Assembly (NCBI RefSeq): GCF_035046485.1
Contig: NC_085137.1
Location: forward strand, 453,584,980-453,648,979
Direction of reading: 5' to 3'
DNA length: 64,000 bases
From: Aedes albopictus
Taxonomy: Eukaryota > Arthropoda > Insecta > Diptera > Culicidae
Shown here: piece by piece, positions 55,561 to 64,000 of the stretch
Numbering within the stretch: the stretch's first letter is position 1
Layout: every line of letters starts with the position of its first letter
Notes under the pieces: model-generated
What the model was told of the DNA's origin: nothing
The model's input: only the letters and a program-made list of their open reading frames with translations
Databases searched by the model: none
Translations under genes and position numbers: made by a program

Positions 55561-55654
55561 ATGATTTTTGTAGAAATAGTATTGCTTAGGTAGTGCGATA
55601 ACTGGTACAGGCACCCCAATAAAATAGTAGTACCCCAATAAATAGTACAAATTA

Positions 55655-55950
55655 TTGCTTTCTACTTGTGAGTGATATCTCTTCCTGGCACTTTACGTGC
55701 CATTGAAGAACCTTCTCTGCATCTTGAGATGTCATAGTTTTGTTGAAAAGAAAAACAGCTATCATGATCGCTTTTCGAGTATGGAAAAATGTTCAACTAG
55801 GTTTTAAAACAGTTTTATTGCTCCTTTTAATACGGTATGCAAAACTTTCCCAAGAGTGGTCCACTTAGCCGGAAGATGCTCTTAAAGAGTTTTTAATGTA
55901 TGAATCAGTTTGATTGCAAGTTTTATGAAATTGGTCACGAAAATCTCTTA
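55655..55950. repeat. Dispersed repeat, copy 2
   Basis: Same orientation and order of blocks as 12600-12910 (CTTTACGTGCCAT, TCTCTGCATCTTGAGATGTC, GTGGTCCACTTAGCCGGAAG). Shorter by several small deletions. Confidence 0.65.
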
Positions 55951-55999
55951 TAACGCAAAAAAAAAACTTGAAATTTTACTTGAGTAGGTATTGTATGTA

Positions 56000-56266
56000 T
56001 TGGGGGTCTCCAGTTAGTCTAGTGGTTAAGGCTATGGATCGCCAATCCGGAGACGGCGGGTTCGATTCCCGTTCCAGTCGGTGAAATTTTCTCGACTCCC
56101 TGGGCATAATGTATCATTGTACTTGCCTCACAATATACAAATTCATGCAATGGCAGGCAAAGAAAGCAATTCAATTAATAACTGTGGAAGTGCTCAAGGA
56201 ACACTAATTTGAAGCGAGGCAGGCCAAGCCCCAGTGGCGACGTAGAGCCATAAAGAAGAAGAAGAA
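56000..56266 (+). mobile_element. Feilai-type SINE, complete
   Basis: A 12-bp duplication, GGTATTGTATGT, at 55988-55999 and 56267-56278 flanks the element. The tRNA-like head has TTAGTCTAGTGGTTAAGGC (A box) and CGGGTTCGATTCCCG (B box). The tRNA-unrelated body includes CATGCAATGGCAGGCAAAG, and the end is an AAG-triplet tract. Head, body and triplet tail match the published description of Feilai in Aedes aegypti as I recall it. Confidence 0.92.
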
Positions 56267-56278
56267 GGTATTGTATGT

Positions 56279-56495
56279 TTTTGTTCGTCCCTCCACGTTA
56301 GAGTTCAGGTTCATTCACCACTTCGGTATGCTATTTGGCAATCTTGCCTACAGGTAGCTTTTGTTTAGATAGATAGATAGATAGAAAGCCACCTACTGTT
56401 GTTCTTTCCCGAGTAACGTAGTTGTGTTCTCGTAAAAAAAGCAGCCCAAGGCCAAGAATCTTTTTCGAAAAAATAATCAAAACAGTCAACTCTGA
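56279..56495. other. Spacer with a (TAGA)n microsatellite
   Basis: Short TAGATAGATAGATAGATAG tract at about 56374-56393; nothing else recognised. Confidence 0.6.
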
Positions 56496-57031
56496 AGGGG
56501 ATAGACAAAATGATCGGGGCAGACAAAATTTTCACTTTCCAAAAAAGTGGTCAAATAGTTGTAACTTTCAGTAAAGTGCATCGAAAAAAACTTCAATGTA
56601 AGTTGATCAACTAGTTGTGTATCAATGGTCCAAAATTGGAATAGATCGGACTATTCTACATGAAGTTAGAAAGATTCTAGAAAAAGTCATAATTTTCCGA
56701 TAGCCAACTATGAACTGCTTTATCTCCGTATACAATGAACCGAATGCAATAAAACTTTGAGCGTTTATGACTCATATAACAAGCTTTGAAAAAAGTTTGA
56801 CTAACTTAAAATTAATAATAGGAAAAAAAGTTACAGCGGTTTCATTTATTTTATGATTTCTCAGTAAATTGGTCTTATTTTAATATACTTCCCATTACTT
56901 TTTCAATTTATTGCCGGTTATTTTGTCGCTTCCTTTCACGACAAATTCATGTGGAAATTAATAAGTGGGCATTAAAATAAACTAAGAAACTACCATCTCG
57001 AATTTTGAAGCAATGTTAAAATTTTCGATAT

Positions 57032-60000
57032 TCATTTATTCATTTATTTTGTTAACATCAAATTCATGATAATACTGAATCAACAATTTGCCGCCATAAT
57101 ACTCGATTTGCAGCTGCAGCTCTCCAACGTCGGTCACGCCCAACACTCGCCAGATCACGCTCCACCTGGTCCGCCCATCGTGTTCCCTGCGCTCCACGCC
57201 TTCTTGTACCAACCGGATGGTTAGCAAACACCAACTTTGCAGGGTTGTTGTCAGGCATTCTTGCAACATGCCCTGCCCATCGTATCCTTCCGGCTTTGGC
57301 CACTTTCTGGATGCTGGGTTCGCCGTAAAGTGCAGCGAGCTCGTGGTTCATCCTTCTCCGCCACACACCGTTCTCCTGCACGCCGCCGAAGATCGTCCTT
57401 AGCACCCGTCGCTCGAAAACTCCGAGTGCTTGCAGGTCCTCCTCGAGCATCGTCCATGTCTCGTGTCCGTAGAGAACCACCGGTCTTATTAACGTCTTGT
57501 ACATGGTACATTTGATGCGGGGGTGAATCTTTTTTGACCGCAGTTTCTTCTGGAGCCCATAGTAGGCACGATTTCCACTGATGATGCGTCTTCGTATTTC
57601 ACGGCTCACGTTATTGTCAGCCGTTAGCAAGGAACCGAGGTAGACGAATTCTTCTACCACCTCGAAGGTATCCCCGTCTATCGTAACATTGCTGCCAAGG
57701 CTTGTCCTGTCTCGCTCAGTCCCACCTACCAGCATGTACTTTGTCTTAGCCGCATTCACCACCAGTCCGAGCTTTGCTGCTTCACGTTTCAGGCGGGTGT
57801 ACTGTTCTGCCACCGTTCCAAATGTTCTGGCAATAATATCCATGTCATCCGCAAAACAGACAAATTGGCTTGATTTCGTGAAGATCGTACCCCGGCTGTT
57901 GAACCCGGCTCGTCGCATAACACCTTCCAGGGCGATGTTGAATAGTAGGCAGGAAAGTCCATCACCTTGTCGTAGTCCCCGTCGAGATTCGAATGAACTG
58001 AATAGTTCACCCAAAACCCTTACGCAGTTTTGCACACCGTCCATCGTTGCTCTTATCAGTCTAGTCAGCTTCCCGGGAAAGCTGTTCTCGTCCATAATTT
58101 TCCATAGCTCTGTGCGGTCGATACTGTCGTCTGCCGCTTTGAAGTCGATGAACAGGTGATGCGTTGGGACCTGGTATTCACGGCATTTCTGGAGGATTTG
58201 CCGTACGGTGAAGATCTGGTCCATTGTCGACCGGCCGTCGATGAAACCGGCTTGGTAACTTCCCACGAACTCATTTACTTTAGGTGAAAGACGACGGAAG
58301 ATGAGCTGGGATAGCACTTTGTAGGCGGCATTCAAAATGGTGATCGCTCGAAAGTTCTCACACATTAACTTGTCGCTTTTCTTGTGGATGGGACAGATTA
58401 TCTCTTCCTTTCACTCCTCCGGTAGCTGTTCGGTTTCCCAGATCTTGACTACTTACTGGTGCAGACAGGTGGCCAACTTTTCCGGGCCCATCTTGATGAG
58501 TTCTGCTGCGATACCGTCCTTATCCAGCCCCTTTGTTGTTTTTGAGCTGGTGAATGGCATCCTTAACTTCCCTCAGCGTGGGAGTTGGTTCAATTCCGTC
58601 CTCCGCAGCACTGGCGTCGTCGTTTCATACGTCGCCGTGGTTTCCCGTGCCTACGTTCTCCACGCCGTTCAGGTGCTGATCGAAGTGATGCTTCCACCTT
58701 TCGATCACCTCACGTTTGTCCGTCAGGAGGCTCCCGTCCTTATCCCTGCAGATTTCGGCTTGCGGCACGTAGCCTTTGCGGGATGCGTTGAGCTTCTGGT
58801 AGAACTTGCGTATTTCCTGTGAACGGCACAGCAGTTCCATTTCCTCACACTCCGCTTCTTCCAGGTGGCGCTTTTTCTCCCGGAAGAGACGGATTTGCTG
58901 CTTCCGCTTCTGTCTGTATCGTACCACATTCTGTCGGGTTCCATGCTGCAGCATTACCGCCCGCGCTGCATCCTTCTCCTCCAGAACCGCTCTGCACTCC
59001 TCGTTGAACCAATCGTTTCGTCGACTCCGTTCTACGTACCCGATAGTGCTCTCGGCTGCGTTGTTGATGGCTGCTTTCACTGTACTCCAGCAGTCCTCTA
59101 GAGGGGCCACATCGAGCACACCCTCGTCCGGCAACGCTGCCTCGAGATTCTGCGCGTATGCGGTGGCGACATCCGGTTGCTTCAGTCGCTCTAGATCGTA
59201 CCGGGGCGGCCGCCGGTAATGTACGTTGTTAATAACGGAGAGTTTTGGGCGCAGTTTAACCATCACCAGGTAGTGATCAGAGTCGATATTAGCGCCACGA
59301 TAGGTCCTGACGTCGATAATGTCGGAGAAGTGCCGTCCATCAATCAGAACGTGGTCGATTTGCGATTTCGTTTGCTGTGGTGATCTCCAGGTGTAACGAT
59401 ACGGGAGGCTGTGCTGGAAGAAGGTGCTACGAATGGCCATGTTCTTGGAGGCGGCGAAATCGATGAGGCGTAGGCCATTTTCGTTCGTCAGCTGGTGGGC
59501 GCTGAACTTTCCAATCGTCGGTCTGAATTCCTCCTACTGGCCTACCTGAGCGTTTAGATCCCCTATGATGATCTTGACGTCGTGGTTTGGGCAGCGGTCG
59601 TACTCGCGTTCGAGCTGCGCGTAAAATGCGTCTTTGTTATCATCAGTGCTTCCGGAGTGAGGGCTGTGCACGTTTATTATGCTAATGTTGAAGAATCGGC
59701 CCTTGATCCTCAACCTGCACATTCTTTCGTCAATCGGCCACTAACCGATCACGCGCCTCTGCATGTCACCCATCACTATAAAAGCTGTTCCCAGCTCACG
59801 TGTGTTGCCGCAACTCTGGTAGATGGTATGATTACCTCTAAACGTTCGCACCATAGATCCTGTCCAACACACCTCCTGCAGCGCTACGATGCCGAACCCG
59901 CGGTCCTTCAGTAGATCGGCGAGTATGCGGGTGCTCCCGATGAAATTGAGAGATCTGCAGTTCCACGTACCGAGCTTCCAATCGCAAGTCCCTTTTCGTC

Positions 60001-60266
60001 GCTGTGGTTGTCGCCATTGGTATCGGTTCGCATTCTTCTCTTGTAGATTTTCCGGTGCTAGTCTTTTTTTACGGCTGGCTCGCAGGGCCTGACACCAACC
60101 CACTAACCCAGGGAGCTGGGCTTACCTTCCCGGAAGCTACGGGTTCTGCATTGGCATTTCCTCCAACTACAGTGCTAAATAGCTAGGCTCGAGCGCCAGT
60201 CTTCGCCGGGGGTGGTGTTTTTAATGGGCGCCCAGAAGATAATATTTTACCTGAGCTTCCACCCCC
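57032..60266 (-). mobile_element. Full-length RTE-clade LINE with 14-bp target duplication
   Basis: Minus-strand element between identical copies of AAAATTTTCGATAT at 57018-57031 and 60267-60280. The 5' end starts GGGGGTGGAAGCTCAGG and the 3' end is an AATAAATGAATAAATGA microsatellite. Length 3,235 bp, one ORF without ORF1 and a short simple-repeat tail are RTE features; JAM1 of Aedes is in this clade, but I do not claim identity. Confidence 0.9.
57064..60103 (-). pseudogene. RTE polyprotein (endonuclease-reverse transcriptase), multiply broken
   Basis: Reads in order LGTWNCRSLNFIGSTR and VALQEVCW (endonuclease start), IIIGDLNAQVG, SQIDHVLIDGRH and SDHYLVMVKLRP, then the RT with FRAITILNAAYKVLSQ, LFIDFKAADDSIDR (motif A), GLRQGDGLSCLLFN (motif B) and FADDMDII (motif C), and a C-terminal WRRRMNHEL...RWAGHVARM region. 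In-frame stops lie at about 59741, 59534, 58625, 58455 and 58409, with a frameshift near 58535. The RT part from 58365 to 57064 is open for 433 codons. Motif A has AAD where RTE proteins usually have AAY before the catalytic D. Related fragments lie at 33715-34530 and 63165-63491. Confidence 0.9.
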
Positions 60267-60665
60267 AAAATTTTCGATATGTTGGTGTTATTTTAGAAAA
60301 AAAAGTATAAACGCTATAATTTTCAACTATGTTAACAATTTTAGGTTATGTCAAAAGTTTTTTTTTTCAAAGCTAATCATTTATGTCATGAACGCTCAAA
60401 ATGTCATTGCAATTGGTTCATTGAATCCGGAAATATTACAGTTTCAATGTTGGCGATTGGATAATTATGACTTTTTCTAGAATCCTTGTAATTTCATGTA
60501 GAATAACCCGATCTTCCCCAAATTTGGACCATCGATACACAACTAGTTGATCAACTTACAGCAAAAATTTAAGATTGTTCGATGCACTTTCAAAAAGTTA
60601 CAGCTATTTCACCATTTTTTGAAATGTGAAAATTTTGCTTGTCCCGATAATCTTGTCTATCCCCT

Positions 60666-63164
60666 GTATTTGTTACTTGTAAAACAATTCAAGAATAATA
60701 AAGAGTTACAGGAGAAGCAGAAATTCGCAATAGTTTTTATGCCTTTTTCACATGTTGGTATAAGAATATCTTAACAAAGTGTTACATGACAATAAACGAT
60801 CATGATTTCAAACTATACAAAAATATGACTGGTAAATTTACTAGAATTTTTTATTTGTTCAAAATTTGGTTTATTTTGGGAGATGATTTTGAAGAAGCCA
60901 TTTTGTGATGACACAAGAAAAGGCCTAATATCGTCTATTTTTGGAATAGGATGAACATACGACCATAGGCTGAAGAAGAGTACTCATAGCCTATTTTTAA
61001 TTCAGAACCTGATGCCAGAAAAAGCAATATTCAAACATTTTTCACTGCTTAGCCGCGTAAATCCACCTCACTAAAGCATCAGCAAAGTTCGACATCCCCC
61101 TTGGAGCAGTAATTTAGCGGAAAAGATCCAATCCCGTAATCGTAAATTTCCAGAAATTATAGCCCGTCATGTTTGAGCGTCGTCATTCCTCACCGGGACG
61201 AAAAGACCTTGACAAGCTTCAATGAAGTGTGCCGCGTCGCCATTCGGAAAGAATCGAAAGCTCCAATTGAGGCAGCATCGAAGAACGAGAACGACCGACC
61301 GCTTCCGTGGAATACTTCCTCGCAGCAGAACCACCTTCTCCGGTTCCGGCGTTGATTGAGGAGAATACTTTGCAAACGTATACTTACTCACAGATCATTC
61401 GTTGCACCTTGTGCATTCCGTGCCTCGGTTGAACGGTATCCCGGTGAACGGAACGGAACGAAACGAAGCTTTGCACTCTCCTCGAGAGCGAGCGACGACC
61501 AAGTGGACAAGGATATGCATATTTATGGCGGCACTATAGCTATAGGTGGAAGATGCAAATAAAATTGTTTTTCGCTCGCTTTGCTTTTTTAAGTCGACGG
61601 TAAACAACGGTCGGTCACGGGACTTGAAAACGCTGGAATTGAGCTATAAATATGATACTTGAGCCGTGGGTGTTGTGGAGGTCGGAGCTAGCTAGGCTTG
61701 AAGGGTCGTGGAAAATTCGAGGTGGCAAGCTGCTGGGGGTGGAGAGAAAAGTTGATTGGAGCAAAAACGACCAAAAATGAAAATAATAGAAATGTTGGGA
61801 ATTTCCTGTCGAGCCGTGCTGGTCGTTTCGGATGGTAATACCGTTTAGGAAGAATGACCACCACTTCCGGTCGCGTGAGAATGTTGCTTGCAAATGGCAG
61901 GACGGATGCAAAGCGGCAAAACTTTTTGTACTTCGACATTTTACACCGCCTCATCGGCGTGATTGGCGATGATGTCGTTGAAGACGATGCTCCTGAATAA
62001 CACTGGCGTAGTAAGTTTTTCTATTGATTATCTTAGATGGAACTGTTCTAAGAACGCTACCAATCTGGAAGTCCTACGTAGGTCACTTTGTGTATACCAG
62101 CAGATATCCTTATGGAGTGCCGTGCTCCAAGCCGGGACTCCATACTTAAGATGTTCATCAATCTAAAGAAACTGAATCTAAATTCTAAAATCTAAAGAAC
62201 TCAGTTAGAACATGATGTACTCTCTTCCTACACTAATGCTGCCCAAGCGAGTTATGGAAAAGAATATATCCGGCAGTGGGACAGCCGGACAAAACATGCA
62301 CATAACAGATTTACGGCCCCATTCAGAGGGTGCACCTGGAAGTGCTTCCCAACCGGCAGCGGATTAACCATGGTACAAAGAAAAAAAAACTGAAGAAACC
62401 TTTCGTGCAGCGGATACGCCACCAATGGATGGATGAATGGATGCTAATGAAGTTAGTCGGAAGCAGCCGGGGAAAAACATTCGACGGAAGTTGTAAATTG
62501 CATGGACGATGAAGCCCCAGAGCGGAAGTTGTGGTTCATTTGCAATTGAATAAACACGAATGGCTTGGGGAGCCATTGATGGCTGAATTCGAATCGACTA
62601 CTTTTATGAATTAAGAGGAAAGTTCAATCAAATGAAATGCTGTAAGCGATCAAACAATCTTCTCTTGAAACAACGAACATTCGTGGAAATTCCTCTCAAG
62701 AGGCATGTTAGCCTTAAATTATTCATTCATTGCTGTCATATTAGTCATCCATTATCACACCTCGGAAGGATATATAAAATCGCTATCAAGCCTAGATACA
62801 TAACTCGACTGAAGTTCTCCCCAGCGGTCGATTTTGTGAAAGCAATATATTTAAACATGTCCTCCGGAAACGCTTGATGGATGTCGTGCTGGAGACAAAC
62901 CAAGGTATACACAGGCCACGATGGTGACAGCAACGGAAGATGAGCCTGATTGAATTAATTATGCTGAAAATTGATTAACGGCTCTGTTGTCTTTGAGTGT
63001 CAACACACACCACCGGTGCTGTGATTAATATCGATTTTTGATTGTGGAAGATATGGACCCTGAGATTTTCGTTTCACCATATACCAATATGCGTTTATTT
63101 GTTCGACAAATTTAAGATACGACATAATCAACATTATTACGCCACATTTTTCGGTTCGTGACTA
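60666..63164. other. Low-copy DNA without recognised genes
   Basis: GC-moderate patches at about 61160-61600 and 62260-62560 carry short open frames on both strands (for example 61167-61391 minus, 74 codons) without domains. They could be exonic or regulatory DNA of a neighbouring gene. No repeat termini or RNA genes were seen. Confidence 0.4.
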
Positions 63165-63491
63165 CCGCTTTCCATTATCGGTCACGCCCAATGCACACCA
63201 GATCATAATCCACTGCTATGGTGTTGTCTGCGCTCCACGCCTTCTTGTATCAATCGGATCAGTAGTGAACACAAACTTTGCAGGATTGTTGTCCGGAGTT
63301 CTTGCCACATGCCCTGCCCAAAGTATTCTTTCGGTTTTTGCCACTTTCTAGATGCTGGGTTCGCCATAGAGTTTAACGAGCTCTTGGTTCATTCTTCTCT
63401 GTCACATACCATTCTTCTGCATACAACCGAAGATCATCCTTAGCACGCGTCGCTCGAATACTCCGAGTGCTTGCAGGTCCTCCTCGAGCAT
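63165..63491 (-). pseudogene. RTE-clade LINE fragment (C-terminal region)
   Basis: Minus-strand remnant of the C-terminal coding region, collinear with about 57120-57465: GGTCACGCCCAA, GCGCTCCACGCCTTCTTGTA, CATGCCCTGCCCA and CTCCGAGTGCTTGCAGGTCC. It has stops and substitutions. It ends abruptly at CCTCGAGCATGGTACA. Confidence 0.85.
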
Positions 63492-63499
63492 GGTACATC

Positions 63500-63560
63500 T
63501 TTAGTCAACATTGTTTATTTTCTACATTTTTAGTCAACATTGTTTATTTTCTGGTTTACC
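63500..63560 (+). repeat. Short tandem duplication
   Basis: TTAGTCAACATTGTTTATTTTCT occurs twice in tandem, split by TACATTT-like filler. Two copies, about 30 bp each. Confidence 0.75.
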
Positions 63561-63589
63561 TGAATCGGTGCAAGTTAATACATATGTTG

Positions 63590-64000
63590 GATGATGGAGG
63601 TTTGGTTTAGTTTTATTTATGACCTTTCCGCAAGTTCGGATGATCAAAATGCTCATAACTCCAGAACAATTTGATCTATTTGGACCATTTTCAATACACA
63701 ACTATGCGGTAAAATTCTCGTTCGACTCGTGTTAAAATCGTTGAAATCGGTGAATGGGATGTGTCTCAAAAGTGAGTGGTCTTTTTTTGTACACAAACAT
63801 ACAAACACATACATTTAGACATCATCCCAATTCATCGAGTTTAGTTGATTGGTATATTGGACTGGCCTAAATACACAAATGTCAAAAAGTTACACGGGGC
63901 AACAACTGAGCTAGGGCAAATTAGTTCAAGTTTGTATGGGCTTTCCAGTCCAAATATATGAGAAATTAGATGAACCATCTACTAAACCATTCTTACCCGC
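63590..64000. other. Repeat-like sequence at the window end
   Basis: Phrases such as ACATACAAACACATACA followed by GACATCATCCCAATTCATCG and TTGATTGGTATAT look like a common mosquito repeat, from memory only. No coding region. The element, if any, continues beyond the window. Confidence 0.35.

Larger units (their letters stand above)
56496..60665. mobile_element. Foldback element split by an RTE retrotransposon
   Basis: Left arm (56496-about 56860) and right arm (about 60290-60665) are inverted copies ending AGGGGATAGACAA. Shared blocks include GTTGATCAACTAGTTGTGTA, TTCTAGAAAAAGTCATAATT and GTGAAAATTTTG. Arms differ at about 15-20 per cent of positions, so the element is old. A 3.2-kb RTE element (57032-60266) sits between the arms. 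No coding capacity of its own. Confidence 0.8.

Noticed and set aside
57217..60186. Plus-strand open frames of up to 161 codons
   Set aside because: Antisense shadows of the RTE polyprotein pseudogene.
1..64000. Endogenous viral elements
   Set aside because: All reverse-transcriptase and nuclease motifs found belong to non-LTR retrotransposons. No viral polymerase, capsid or glycoprotein motifs were recognised in the translations.

Overview
The window looks like gene-poor, transposon-dense euchromatic DNA of an Aedes mosquito, most likely Aedes aegypti. This is an inference from content: tRNA-derived SINEs with the architecture of the Aedes Feilai family (tRNA-like head, body, AAG-triplet tail), non-LTR elements of Jockey, RTE and LOA/I type, many MITEs with TA, TAA, TTAA or 8-bp target duplications, Helitron-type ends, and AT-rich intergenic DNA. 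No complete host gene, true tRNA gene, rRNA gene or CRISPR array was recognised. The only host-gene candidate is a promoter plus possible first coding exon near 8.9-9.1 kb.

Layout. 0.7-6.3 kb: a full-length minus-strand Jockey-clade retrotransposon with an 11-bp target duplication and 56-nt A tail, carrying a foldback MITE inside its reverse transcriptase and a small Helitron at its ORF1/ORF2 junction. 6.3-10.6 kb: AT-rich DNA with a second Helitron copy and the candidate promoter/exon. 10.6-21.2 kb: short elements, several with tRNA-like (A box/B box) modules and several nested (piggyBac-like MITE inside a TA-type MITE, palindromic MITE next to a tRNA-like head). 15.4-16.4, 21.7-23.2, 32.2-33.7 and 38.3-39.6 kb: degenerate short-period satellite. 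24.2-29.0 kb: a large related satellite with a very homogeneous 12-bp core (about 250 units) and a 24-bp shoulder with a 168-bp higher-order repeat. 29.2-43.6 kb: foldbacks, SINEs, an RTE relic, a 1.28-kb TA-flanked element, a 2.25-kb TTA-flanked element that holds a satellite block, a third Helitron and a nested tRNA-bearing foldback. 45.3-55.6 kb: a large interrupted inverted repeat; its right arm holds a minus-strand LOA/I-type LINE with an intact 1,214-codon EN-RT-RNase H ORF, and part of the arm appears inverted. 56.5-60.7 kb: another foldback split by a full-length but stop-riddled RTE-clade element with a 14-bp target duplication. The last 3 kb are mixed low-copy DNA and an RTE fragment.

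The elements are parasites of one another. The autonomous-type LINEs encode copying machinery (endonuclease and RT) that could mobilise SINEs. The TIR elements encode nothing and would depend on transposases made elsewhere. Only the LINE ORF at 50,024-53,668 looks catalytically intact. Boundaries given to the base are those with a visible target duplication or TIR; others are approximate.
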